Source: Lysinibacillus sp.
GTDB lineage: Bacteria; Bacillota; Bacilli; Bacillales_A; Planococcaceae
Assembly: GCA_012735355.1 (NCBI GenBank)
Contig: JAAYHP010000573.1
Location: 1 to 6,631, forward strand
DNA: 6,631 nt
Direction: 5' to 3'
Position numbers and translations under genes: made by a program
Notes under the pieces: model-generated
The model's database searches: none
The model's input: the letters and a program-made list of their open reading frames with translations, nothing else
What the model was told of the DNA's origin: nothing
Part shown: positions 1 to 6,470 of the stretch, in pieces
Layout: the number at the start of each line of letters is the position of its first letter
Position numbering within the stretch: position 1 is the first letter of the stretch

Positions 1-904
1 AATCTAGACCAGCAGCAATGCAATCAGTTGAAAGCAAGTTTCCTTCTTCGTCTTGAAGTACATAGCTTTTGAAACCGTGAAGCATGCCAGGAGAACCTTT
101 CGTAATCGTTGCAGCGCCAGCAGGTTCCACACCGATTAAGCGCACTTTTTCATCATTGATGTAGTTTGAGAAAGCTCCAGCTGCATTACTACCACCACCG
201 ATAGCAGCAATAACCGCCGTTGGAAGTTTGCCTTCTTTTTCAAGGTGTTGAGCACGGCTTTCGCGGCTAATCACCGATTGGAAGTGTTCTACGATTTCTG
301 GATATGGAGAAGGCCCTACCGCAGAACCAATTAAATAAAAGGTATTTTCATAGTTTTCTACTAAATCAAGGAAAGCTTCATCAACCGCTTCTTTTAATAA
401 GCCATTTCCTTTACTTACCGCAACCACTTTTGCGCCTAAAAGCTCCATGCGGAACACGTTTAACGCTTGACGTTCCGTATCTTTTGCACCCATGTAAATC
501 GTACATTCCATACCGAACATGGCAGCAGCAGTGGCAGTAGCTACACCGTGTTGTCCCGCACCAGTTTCAGCGATGATGCGTTTTGCTCCCATGCGTTTTG
601 CTAACAAAATTTGGCCAAGCACGTTATTAATTTTATGAGCTCCCGTATGGTTTAAATCTTCCCGTTTTAAATAAATTTTTGCTCCGCCTAGTTGTTTCGT
701 TAAGTTTTCAGCAAAATAAAGAGGCGTTTCGCGACCAACATATTCTTTTAAATAATAGTTGAGTTCTTCGTTGAAAGATGGATCGTTTTTTACTTTTTCG
801 AATTCTTCTGCAATGCGATCTAACACTTGTTGCACTTCATCTGGAACGAAACTTCCACCAAAATCACCGTAGTATCCGTTTTTAATTAAAGTTTGACTCA
901 TCAT
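1..904 (-). CDS. trpB: Second tryptophan synthase beta chain (TrpB paralogue), C-terminus outside the window
   Basis: This is a PLP enzyme of the TrpB family, expected to join indole and L-serine to give L-tryptophan in the cytoplasm. About 300 codons are visible with no stop; the last ~90-100 residues lie beyond base 1. Numbering from the ATG at 901, I see the N-terminal GDFGGSFVP segment, HTGAHKINN with the Schiff-base lysine K90, ETGAGQHG with the catalytic-type glutamate E112, and the phosphate-binding GGGSN at 235-239. Two tandem ATGs (904 and 901) follow an AAAGGAG site at 917-911, with 6 or 9 nt spacing; either could be used. It begins 21 nt after the trpA stop, so it is probably in the same operon. 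It is not a recent copy of the upstream trpB: it has a loop about 8 residues shorter after residue 262 and many substitutions. Family assignment is sure; preferred substrate and partnership with TrpA are inferred. Confidence 0.93.
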   Translation of the reverse strand, partial: MMSQTLIKNGYYGDFGGSFVPDEVQQVLDRIAEEFEKVKNDPSFNEELNYYLKEYVGRETPLYFAENLTKQLGGAKIYLKREDLNHTGAHKINNVLGQILLAKRMGAKRIIAETGAGQHGVATATAAAMFGMECTIYMGAKDTERQALNVFRMELLGAKVVAVSKGNGLLKEAVDEAFLDLVENYENTFYLIGSAVGPSPYPEIVEHFQSVISRESRAQHLEKEGKLPTAVIAAIGGGSNAAGAFSNYINDEKVRLIGVEPAGAATITKGSPGMLHGFKSYVLQDEEGNLLSTDCIAAGLD

Positions 905-925
905 AAGCAACTCCTTTATTACAAT

Positions 926-1705
926 TTAAACTGTAGTGAATTTTGAAGCTTTGACAAGATTTTCAATTGACACCCAATCATTCTTCGCTAGACAATCAAC
1001 AATTTTACTCCCAACGATGACGCCGCTGGAAAAGGCGCCAAATTGTTTCACTTGGTCAGGAGTGGAAATGCCGAATCCGGCTAAAACTGGTGTATCTGTA
1101 TAGCTTTGAATCTTTTTAAAATGGCTTTCTAAATCCCCTTCGAAAGAAGAACGAGCACCTGTAATGCCATTGACTGTAACGGCATAAATAAATCCTTCAC
1201 TGGCTTTCGTCAACTTTTCAATCCGTTCAGGGGTACTCGTTAACGACACAAGTTGCACTAAATCAATACCGACATTTTTTAACTCGGGATAAACAATATC
1301 TTTTTCCTCTAAAGGCATATCTGGAATAATGACACCACGGATACCTGCATTATAAGCGTCTTTTGAAAATTTTTCCACACCGTATGCCAAAATCGGATTT
1401 AAATAAGTCATGGCGACGAGGGGAATGGTAATTTCATCAGCAAAGGAGCGAAGGGTTTCAATCACTTTTCGCAAAGTAGCGCCTTTCGCTAATGCACGCT
1501 CGCCAGCCCGTTCAATCGTTGGTCCGTCTGCAACGGGGTCGGTAAAAGGAATACCTACTTCAATAGCAGTAACGCCGAGCTCTTGCAGTTTCAAATTTAT
1601 CGGCTTTAATTTTTCAAGGCCGCCATCACCAGCCATAATGTAGGGAATGAATGCTTTATCCCCCTGGCTGATTGTTTCTAAAATTGCTTCTTTTATTTGG
1701 CTCAT
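926..1705 (-). CDS. trpA: Tryptophan synthase alpha chain
   Basis: TrpA cleaves indole-3-glycerol phosphate to indole and glyceraldehyde 3-phosphate, passing indole through a tunnel to TrpB. The 259-residue TIM barrel is close to the usual length (about 260-270). Catalytic Glu49 and Asp60 fall at the same numbers as in the Salmonella enzyme, within [16 protein letters not shown]. The phosphate-binding segments GFGIST and VGSKIV are present near the C-terminus. Asp56 and Pro57, which face TrpB in the Salmonella complex, are conserved. The ATG overlaps the original trpB stop as ATGA, and its GGAGG site lies 9 nt upstream inside the trpB tail. The upstream trpB reading frame now stops about 95 nt earlier, so normal translational coupling from trpB may be weakened. 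The gene itself looks intact, and a divergent trpB follows it. Confidence 0.97.
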   Translation of the reverse strand: MSQIKEAILETISQGDKAFIPYIMAGDGGLEKLKPINLKLQELGVTAIEVGIPFTDPVADGPTIERAGERALAKGATLRKVIETLRSFADEITIPLVAMTYLNPILAYGVEKFSKDAYNAGIRGVIIPDMPLEEKDIVYPELKNVGIDLVQLVSLTSTPERIEKLTKASEGFIYAVTVNGITGARSSFEGDLESHFKKIQSYTDTPVLAGFGISTPDQVKQFGAFSSGVIVGSKIVDCLAKNDWVSIENLVKASKFTTV

Positions 1706-1797
1706 GCATAGTCACCTCCAAGGGCATCGTGAATTGTATGCACGTCTTTATCTCCACGGCCGGATAAACAAACGACGATGATTTCATCCTTCGCCAT
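1702..1797 (-). pseudogene. trpB: Severed C-terminal tail of trpB (31 codons after an in-frame TGA)
   Basis: Directly after the TGA that ends the 364-codon trpB frame, the same frame continues with ATG and 31 sense codons ([10 protein letters not shown], then LSGRGDKD, ending GGDYA). It stops at a TGA overlapping the trpA start as [12 protein letters not shown] is the hallmark C-terminal motif of TrpB; its serine (Ser377 in Salmonella) contacts the PLP ring nitrogen. Joined to the upstream part the gene would span 1702..2892 and give about 396 residues, the normal TrpB length. The tail is therefore a real piece of trpB and not a chance ORF. The ATG after the stop could allow reinitiation and a separate 31-residue peptide; the only ribosome-site-like sequence is a weak GGAA about 10 nt before the TGA. 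A sequencing error, a recent nonsense mutation or readthrough are alternatives. Confidence 0.85.
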
Positions 1798-2892
1798 TCA
1801 TTTCGCTAGTTCCGATGCGTAGTAAACGGCATGGGCACTTTCTAGGGCCGGAAGGATGCCTTCCGTTCGGCATAACAATTTCACTGCACTTAACGCTTCT
1901 TCATCAGTTGCCATCACATATTTAGCACGGCCCGTTTCATGCAAATAACAATGCTCTGGACCAACGCCAGGATAATCTAGGCCGGCAGAAATGGAGTAGG
2001 CTTCTTGCACAAAGCCGTTATCATCTTGCATTAAATACATATAAGCCCCATGCAATACGCCAGTTTTTCCCCCATTGATTGCTGCTGCATGATGGCCAGT
2101 TTCAAAGCCTTTCCCAGCAGCCTCTACACCGTACAATGCTACTTCTTCGTCTTCCACGAAAGGATAAAACATGCCGATGGAGTTGCTACCGCCACCGATA
2201 CAAGCAACGACCGCATCAGGGAGACGGTTTTCAACGGCCAAAATTTGTTTCTTCGTTTCATCGCCAATGCCCCGTTGGAAATCCCGAACGATTGTAGGGA
2301 AGGGATGAGGTCCCATGGCAGAACCAAGAATGTAGTGGGTCGTTTCCACATTTGTCACCCAGTAACGCAACGCTTCATTGACCGCATCTTTTAACGTGGC
2401 AGAGCCTTTATCTACCGCAACGACTTTCGTACCTAAAAGCTCCATGCGGAATACGTTCAATGCTTGGCGCTTTACGTCTTCAGCCCCCATGAAAACGATG
2501 CATTCCATACCGAGAAGGGCGCAGGCAGTAGCTGTTGCCACACCATGTTGGCCAGCACCGGTTTCTGCAACGATTTTCGTTTTCCCCATTCGTTTTGCCA
2601 GTAAGGCTTGCCAAAGGGCGTTATTAATTTTGTGGGCTCCTGTATGATTTAGGTCTTCCCGCTTTAAATAAATTTTTGCCCCGCCGCAATGGTTCGTTAA
2701 TCGTTCAGCGAAATAAAGGGGTGTTTCTCGTCCTACGTAATTTGTTAAATAATAGTGGAGTTCCTGTTGAAAAGATTCATCATCTTTATAATGTTCATAG
2801 GCTTCTTCAAGCTCTTTTAAGGCGGTCATTAATGTTTCTGGAACGAATTGACCGCCGAATCGACCGAATCGACCTTTTACTTTTGTTGTCAT
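1798..2892 (-). CDS. trpB: Tryptophan synthase beta chain, canonical copy cut short by an in-frame TGA (364 aa)
   Basis: This is the usual TrpB partner of TrpA, forming tryptophan from indole and serine. Visible elements are [13 protein letters not shown] at the N-terminus, HTGAHKINN with Schiff-base lysine K88, ETGAGQHG with E110, [13 protein letters not shown] at 194-206, the GGGSN phosphate cup at 233-237 and [12 protein letters not shown] near the end. Residues matching the Salmonella TrpA-facing positions (K168, N172, R176) are kept. Translation ends at TGA 1798-1800 after ELAK, about 32 residues short of the family length (~396), so the LSGRGDKD motif is lost unless the stop is bypassed. 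As it stands the product should be inactive or badly impaired. The ATG at 2892 overlaps the trpF stop by 4 bases and has AAAGGAG 8 nt upstream, so the N-terminus is secure. Base composition matches the neighbours. A pseudogene label for the whole 1702..2892 span is equally defensible. Confidence 0.9.
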   Translation of the reverse strand: MTTKVKGRFGRFGGQFVPETLMTALKELEEAYEHYKDDESFQQELHYYLTNYVGRETPLYFAERLTNHCGGAKIYLKREDLNHTGAHKINNALWQALLAKRMGKTKIVAETGAGQHGVATATACALLGMECIVFMGAEDVKRQALNVFRMELLGTKVVAVDKGSATLKDAVNEALRYWVTNVETTHYILGSAMGPHPFPTIVRDFQRGIGDETKKQILAVENRLPDAVVACIGGGSNSIGMFYPFVEDEEVALYGVEAAGKGFETGHHAAAINGGKTGVLHGAYMYLMQDDNGFVQEAYSISAGLDYPGVGPEHCYLHETGRAKYVMATDEEALSAVKLLCRTEGILPALESAHAVYYASELAK

Positions 2893-3527
2893 GTTAATGG
2901 CTCCTTTATTATGTTGTAGTCGGTACTAATTACCGTTTGAATAAATTCACGAATGAGTTCGCAGCTTTTTGTACCATTTCGCTCTACGCCACTGGACACA
3001 TCCACTCCGTAAGGGCGCACTTGTTGGATTGCTTGTTGCACATTTTCTGCCTTCAATCCACCGGCTAAAATGATTTTTTCTCTTGGAATGGAAAGTTCAT
3101 CTAACAGCGACCAGTCAAAAACTTTTCCGCTCCCACCAGCAAAATCCGTTCCGGGAGCGTCAAATAAATAGTAATCTACGTTATATTTGCTAGCCTTTTC
3201 TATATCTTCTCGCGTGCGAATAGAAAAGGCTTTAATGGAAGGGAAGCCTAATGTTTCGATAAAGGCTGGGTCTTCATCCCCGTGATATTGCACATAATCC
3301 AACTTTGCGAGGTTGAAAGCTTCCTTTACTTCCTGTTCCGTTGGGTTGACGAAAATCCCTACCTTTTTTACATGCTTCGGAACATAATTAGAAAGTTCTT
3401 GCGCTTTTTCGAGAGATATTTTTCTCCTGCTCGGTGCAAACATAAAGCCAATGAAATCGGCTCCAGCATTTGCTGCACAGAGCACATGCTCCTTTTCTTT
3501 GAGTCCACAAATCTTTACTTTCGTCAT
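2889..3527 (-). CDS. trpF: Phosphoribosylanthranilate isomerase
   Basis: TrpF isomerises N-(5'-phosphoribosyl)anthranilate to the ribulose derivative CdRP, the third step from anthranilate set-up toward indole. The 212-residue length is normal for a stand-alone TrpF TIM barrel. The N-terminal KICGLK motif carries the catalytic Cys7. The catalytic-type aspartate is in FDAPGTD (D123), followed by the GGSGKVFDW phosphate-binding segment. ILAGGL and the C-terminal GVDVSSGVE motif complete the family signature. The start overlaps the trpC stop by one base (TAATG), with AAGGA about 9 nt upstream. The end overlaps the trpB start by 4 bases, so all three are probably translationally coupled. It is separate from trpC, as in most Bacillota and unlike the fused enterobacterial enzyme. 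I see nothing broken. Confidence 0.97.
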   Translation of the reverse strand: MTKVKICGLKEKEHVLCAANAGADFIGFMFAPSRRKISLEKAQELSNYVPKHVKKVGIFVNPTEQEVKEAFNLAKLDYVQYHGDEDPAFIETLGFPSIKAFSIRTREDIEKASKYNVDYYLFDAPGTDFAGGSGKVFDWSLLDELSIPREKIILAGGLKAENVQQAIQQVRPYGVDVSSGVERNGTKSCELIREFIQTVISTDYNIIKEPLT

Positions 3528-4324
3528 TACTTCACATCCTTCACAATGAAGGGAAGGGCTACTTGGAATGATTTCAACGTATCTTCTACATTTCTACTAC
3601 GCATTAACGATTCACCGACTAGAATACCTCGAGCTCCGACCCTTGCTACCCGCTCGGCATCCGCTCGTTCCAAAATGCCGCTTTCGCTAATAAAGGCAAT
3701 ATCTCCAAATTGATTAATCTTTTCAGCAAGTTTTTCTGTATGTGCCAAATCCACACGGAAAGTTTTTAAATCCCGATTGTTCACACCGATAATTTTCGGA
3801 TTGAGGTTAAAAGCTCGGTCCAACTCTTCTTCGTTATGAACTTCGACGAGCACTTCAAGCCCTAGACTTGTTGCATATTCATATAATTCGGATAATTCTT
3901 CATCGTCTAACGCCGCAACGATTAAAAGGATTACGGAAGCGCCAGCTTTTAAGGCGTAATCAATTTGCACTTTATCGATGACGAAATCTTTATTCAAAAT
4001 AGGAACATCTACGAGGCTAGCGATGTTTGCCAAATCTTCATAAGAACCTTGAAAGTATTTTTCTTCCGTTAAAACAGAAATGCAAACGGCTCCGGCCTGG
4101 GCGTACCTCTTTGCTTGCTCCAGCGGATCTACTCCATCGTTAATGATTCCTTTTGAAGGAGAAGCTCGCTTCATTTCAGCAATGATTTGAAGGGTGTCTG
4201 ACTTTCGCAACGAATCGTACAGGGAAGGGCGCTTTTTTACTGTCACGTTAAATGTCGGTTCTTCCGCTTTTAAATCTCGTAGTATCGTTTTTTTATGTTC
4301 AATGATTTCATCTAAAATCGTCAT
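3527..4324 (-). CDS. trpC: Indole-3-glycerol phosphate synthase
   Basis: TrpC closes the indole ring, converting CdRP to indole-3-glycerol phosphate with loss of CO2 and water. The 265-residue protein has the full family set: Glu50 and Lys52 in IAEMKRASPSKG, Lys112 in ILNKDFVID, Glu161 in VEVHNEEEL, Asn182 in GVNNRDLKTF, and Glu214-Ser215 in FISESGI. These match the catalytic and binding residues known from IGPS structures. GARGILVGESLM near the C-terminus is the phosphate-binding end of the barrel. The ATG overlaps the trpD stop by one base (TAATG), and AAAGGAG lies upstream at suitable spacing. It contains no tryptophan. It is an ordinary, intact gene of the operon. Confidence 0.97.
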   Translation of the reverse strand: MTILDEIIEHKKTILRDLKAEEPTFNVTVKKRPSLYDSLRKSDTLQIIAEMKRASPSKGIINDGVDPLEQAKRYAQAGAVCISVLTEEKYFQGSYEDLANIASLVDVPILNKDFVIDKVQIDYALKAGASVILLIVAALDDEELSELYEYATSLGLEVLVEVHNEEELDRAFNLNPKIIGVNNRDLKTFRVDLAHTEKLAEKINQFGDIAFISESGILERADAERVARVGARGILVGESLMRSRNVEDTLKSFQVALPFIVKDVK

Positions 4325-5361
4325 TATATTGCTTTCTCCTTTAAAATGTTTTGGCTAAATTCTTTTACTGCTTCTAGTTTCTCGTAAGCTAGCCCGGATT
4401 CAATCGTTTCTCTAGCCATGAAAACTCCTTCTTGTAACGACTCGGCTTTACCATAAGCAAAGAATCCAAGCCCTGCGTTTAATACGACAGCATCGTAATA
4501 TGGCGAACGTTTACCACGTAATAAATCTTTTAAAATTGTTGCATTGTCTTCCGGTGTACCACCGCGTAAATGCTGAATGGAAGCTGGTTGTAAATTAAGT
4601 TCTTCCAAGTTGATAGAAAATGGCTTGATTTCCCCATCTTCTAACAAAACGCAACGATTTCGATGGTCGAGGGAAGCTTCATCCATACCTTCTGAACCGG
4701 AAACAACGATTGCCCGTTTGCGACCTAACATGCGTAACACTTCCGCATATTCATGAACGAATTTTGGACGGTTAATACCGACTAGTTGGGTTTCAAGATC
4801 AACAGGGTTTGTTAATGGCCCTGTTAAGTTGAAAATCGTTGGTTTACCAATTGCTCGGCGAACTTCACCGATCCGCTTTAGCTTTGGATGAACGTATGGC
4901 GCATAAAGGAAAGTGAGACCTTCTTGTTTTAATAATTGTGCGGATTCTTCAATGGTAAAATCGACAGTATGAATGCCTAACGCTTGCAACACATCGGTAC
5001 TGCCGGAATCGCTGGAAATTTTTCGGTTTCCGTGTTTTGCTACTTTTACACCACCAGCAGCTAATACGAAGGCAGAGGATGTACTGATGTTGAAAGTTTT
5101 TAATCCATCTCCACCAGTGCCACAGTTGTCCATATACTTATCTTTTAGAGCAGGGACTTTTAAGGCATTAGATTTCATGACGATGGAAAGGGCAGCGATT
5201 TCTTCTACCGTTTCCCCTTTTTTGTGAAGTTCAACTAAAAATTCAGCAATCGCCTCTTTCGGTGTTTCTTCGTTAAAAATTAGTTCCACCGCTTGAAGCA
5301 TATCTTCATAAGGAAGATTTTCATTTTGTTTTACTCGTTTCGTAAAATCTTGAATATTCAT
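4324..5361 (-). CDS. trpD: Anthranilate phosphoribosyltransferase, first gene of the operon
   Basis: TrpD transfers the phosphoribosyl group of PRPP to anthranilate, giving phosphoribosylanthranilate and pyrophosphate. I place the start at ATG 5361 (345 residues), because GGAGG lies 9 nt upstream. A TTG at 5370 would add three codons but directly abuts the GGAGG, so it is unlikely. The PRPP-binding DNCGTGGDG (residues 78-86) with KTFNIST, the KHGNR segment at 109-113 (the usual KHGNRxxSS form) and SEGMDEAS with the metal-binding Asp-Glu pair are all present. The length is usual for stand-alone TrpD, with no fused glutamine amidotransferase domain. In most trp operons trpE and trpG precede this gene; here the T-box terminator is the only thing between the promoter and trpD. 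Anthranilate must therefore come from genes outside the window. The protein contains no tryptophan. Confidence 0.97.
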   Translation of the reverse strand: MNIQDFTKRVKQNENLPYEDMLQAVELIFNEETPKEAIAEFLVELHKKGETVEEIAALSIVMKSNALKVPALKDKYMDNCGTGGDGLKTFNISTSSAFVLAAGGVKVAKHGNRKISSDSGSTDVLQALGIHTVDFTIEESAQLLKQEGLTFLYAPYVHPKLKRIGEVRRAIGKPTIFNLTGPLTNPVDLETQLVGINRPKFVHEYAEVLRMLGRKRAIVVSGSEGMDEASLDHRNRCVLLEDGEIKPFSINLEELNLQPASIQHLRGGTPEDNATILKDLLRGKRSPYYDAVVLNAGLGFFAYGKAESLQEGVFMARETIESGLAYEKLEAVKEFSQNILKEKAI

Positions 5362-5375
5362 TTCTATCAACCTCC

Positions 5376-5380
5376 AAATA
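5376..5380 (-). promoter_or_regulatory. Ribosome binding site deciding the trpD start
   Basis: On the minus strand ATTTGGAGG ends at base 5371, followed by TTGATAGAA and then ATG at 5361. The 9-nt spacing supports the ATG, while the TTG at 5370 has no spacing at all. The core GGAGG covers roughly 5371-5375, with the A/T-rich lead-in just before it. Confidence 0.7.
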
Positions 5381-5428
5381 TTAAAATTTGAAGTTTAGAT
5401 AGAATAGCCATTGAGGAATAGGGGGAAT

Positions 5429-5475
5429 AAAAAAGTCCTCTGCAAAAGGACATTAAAAATCCCTTTGCAGAGGAC
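5429..5475 (-). terminator. Rho-independent terminator of the trp T-box leader
   Basis: The arms at 5475-5460 and 5450-5435 (minus-strand order) form a 16-bp stem with one G-U pair around a 9-nt loop, followed by six T at 5434-5429. The core is GTCCTCTGCAAA pairing with TTTGCAGAGGAC. The 5' arm includes CCTCTG (5473-5468), which can instead pair with CAGAGG (5502-5497) of the T-box antiterminator. The two structures are therefore mutually exclusive, as expected for tRNA-controlled attenuation. Confidence 0.95.
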
Positions 5476-5700
5476 GAACTTGTTGCCGCGTTGCCACCTC
5501 TGTTGAAGTATATCTACTTCCACTCAGCGTGCTTTGTCTAAAGCGAAAAGCACTTCCTTGTAACGTAGGAAAACGTCAACTACTAACGCAGTTGCTCTCA
5601 TAAGGCCCATTTCACGAAAAGACATGCACTAGTTTCCACCAACCACTAGTTCTCTTTGCCATGAACTTTCCGCTACTTTCCTTAATCATCAATTTTGCTC
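5429..5700 (-). promoter_or_regulatory. T-box riboswitch, probably sensing uncharged tRNA-Trp
   Basis: The T-box sequence AGAGGTGGCAACGCGG lies at 5501-5486. Its TGGC would pair with a GCCA acceptor end, which fits bacterial tRNA-Trp (discriminator G). Stem I starts near 5695: TTG/CAA, then a K-turn-like ATGAT/TGAGAG internal loop, then TAAGG/CCTTA. Next comes the specifier loop, with AGTA on the 5' side and GAAATGGG on the 3' side. In the usual GAA-N-codon layout the specifier is TGG (5609-5607), the Trp codon. The distal part has TTCATG/CGTGAA, AAAGA/TCTTT and an ACTAGT/ACTAGT stem capped by GGTTGGTG. Downstream are a GTGCTTT/AAAGCAC hairpin and stem III (GAAGTA-GATA-TACTTC) immediately before the antiterminator. 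Uncharged tRNA-Trp should stabilise the antiterminator and allow transcription of trpD onward. Confidence 0.93.
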
Positions 5701-5797
5701 GGCTATCCTTTACTAAACTCAGGCTCAACTCATACTCATGCTCAACGTGCGGTGGCTGTGCTTCCACAACCTTTCTCCGCCACGAACAATTAGTTGC
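5701..5797 (-). other. Extra 5' leader segment before the T-box: hairpin plus TGAG repeats
   Basis: Between the predicted transcription start (about 5797-5795) and the base of stem I there are nearly 100 nt, whereas most T-box RNAs start close to stem I. The segment holds a strong hairpin at 5784-5746. Its outer pairs are CGTG/CACG and CGG/CCG, and the inner stem is GGTTGTG/CACAGCC with a GAAG loop at 5764-5761. It is followed by five TGAG units at 5-6 nt spacing (5744-5718). I recognise no known element and see only trivial ORFs of 3-4 codons. Function unknown. Confidence 0.55.
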
Positions 5798-5802
5798 TCA
5801 TT

Positions 5803-5831
5803 ATTGTATTCTGAAATTTTTAAAATGTCAA
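5803..5831 (-). promoter_or_regulatory. Sigma-A-type promoter of the trp operon
   Basis: A perfect -35 TTGACA (5831-5826) and a near-consensus -10 TACAAT (5808-5803) are separated by 17 nt. Transcription should start near 5797-5795 on the minus strand. It lies just after the queT terminator, so the trp operon has its own promoter. No operator-like palindrome overlaps it; control appears to lie in the T-box. Confidence 0.9.
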
Positions 5832-5871
5832 TCACCTTTTGGGAAGCTTGAGGGCTAAGTTCCATTTTAAA

Positions 5872-5907
5872 AACAAAAAATCGAGGGGCAAAAGCACACC
5901 TCGATTT
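5872..5907 (-). terminator. Rho-independent terminator of queT
   Basis: AAATCGAGG (5907-5899) pairs with CCTCGATTT (5886-5878), a perfect 9-bp stem with a 12-nt loop, followed by a T-rich run. It begins 5 bases after the queT stop codon and separates queT from the trp operon. Confidence 0.92.
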
Positions 5908-5912
5908 GATAG

Positions 5913-6401
5913 TTATTTATCGATTAAATCTTTAAATTTTAATCGTTTATTTAATAGTTGCATAATTGGAATACCGATGAGCAATACGATGAACTCGCCA
6001 ATTGCACATGATATCCATGAAAGCCAGAATGGAAGGTCTAAAGCAAGTTTTAATTCCAATGCGATAATCCACATCATGAAAGTAAACACAAAGGAATTAA
6101 TCAACATGCGAGCAACGATGTTTTTCACGTACTTGCTAACGATCACTAGAATCGTTAAACAAATGATTGAGTGACCAACCCCAAACACTAAATCGAACCA
6201 GCCAAGGGGTGAAAATAAATTGGCAATGAATACCCCAAGCACAACTCCTAGCATATAGCGCGGATTAAAGGCGATTAAGTGGTTGAAAATTTCAGCTATG
6301 CGAAATTGCACTTCACCATAGCTTAAAGGTGCGATTAAATACGTTACTGCAATGTATAGGGCAGCGATAATCGCAGATACTGCAAGATATTTTGTTTTCA
6401 T
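5913..6401 (-). CDS. queT: Queuosine precursor transporter QueT (ECF-type substrate-binding membrane protein)
   Basis: QueT is a small membrane protein thought to act as the substrate-capture (S) component of an energy-coupling-factor transporter, importing queuosine precursors such as preQ1 for tRNA wobble modification. The 162-residue protein is the usual length and mostly hydrophobic, with about five membrane segments: roughly 5-27, 49-69, 72-90, 100-118 and 126-150. The QFRIAEIFNHLIAFNP block and the GVVLGVFIANLFSP segment after it are characteristic of the QueT family. The assignment is strongly backed by a preQ1-I riboswitch directly upstream. The ATG at 6401 has AAGGAG 8 nt before it. 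The energising ECF subunits are not in the window and are typically encoded elsewhere and shared. It is functionally unrelated to the trp genes, being closed by its own terminator. Confidence 0.93.
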   Translation of the reverse strand: MKTKYLAVSAIIAALYIAVTYLIAPLSYGEVQFRIAEIFNHLIAFNPRYMLGVVLGVFIANLFSPLGWFDLVFGVGHSIICLTILVIVSKYVKNIVARMLINSFVFTFMMWIIALELKLALDLPFWLSWISCAIGEFIVLLIGIPIMQLLNKRLKFKDLIDK

Positions 6402-6409
6402 ACAATTCT

Positions 6410-6447
6410 CTCCTTAGTTTTTTATCGTGGGATGGTTTCGAACCACG
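6410..6447 (-). promoter_or_regulatory. preQ1-I riboswitch controlling queT translation
   Basis: The P1 stem CGTGG/CCACG encloses a 12-nt loop beginning TTC, followed by the tail ATAAAAAACTAA (6425-6414). This is the layout of the Bacillus preQ1-I aptamer (5-bp P1, 12-nt loop, A-rich tail ending ACTAA). The tail runs directly into the ribosome site AAGGAG (6415-6410). No terminator fits between it and the ATG at 6401, so control should be translational: preQ1 binding hides the ribosome site and lowers QueT production. A small GCGT/ACGC hairpin precedes the aptamer. Confidence 0.93.
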
Positions 6448-6470
6448 GCGTAATAAAAACGCAAGAATTC

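Noticed and set aside
1798..1800. TGA in trpB read as selenocysteine or as a tryptophan codon
   Set aside because: TrpB has no known selenocysteine at this place. Neighbouring genes use TGG for Trp, and TGA ends trpF, so no recoding is supported.
2139..2351. Alternative minus-strand frame inside trpB
   Set aside because: It lies within the conserved trpB reading frame in another phase, with no family signal.
2050..2647. Several open frames on the plus strand (also 304-540, 1410-1643, 2676-2897, 3282-3713, 4973-5227)
   Set aside because: They lie antisense to well-conserved trp genes, lack convincing ribosome sites and have no recognisable protein features.
5362..5370. TTG start for trpD giving three extra residues (348 aa)
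   Set aside because: The TTG abuts the GGAGG ribosome site with no spacing, while the ATG at 5361 is 9 nt away, the spacing seen for neighbouring genes.
5371..5420. Possible second control step: pyrimidine-rich TTCCTCAA pairing with the trpD ribosome site, and a 14-codon frame starting ATGGCTATT
   Set aside because: The pairing is short and needs a bulge, and the small frame has no ribosome site. Both can arise by chance.
5701..5797. A second, tandem T-box in the leader extension
   Set aside because: There is no T-box sequence, no AGTA/K-turn pattern and no terminator in this stretch.
5661..6174. Plus-strand frames across the T-box leader and queT (5661-5858, 5839-6174)
   Set aside because: They are antisense to a structured leader RNA and to queT, with no ribosome site or protein-like pattern.
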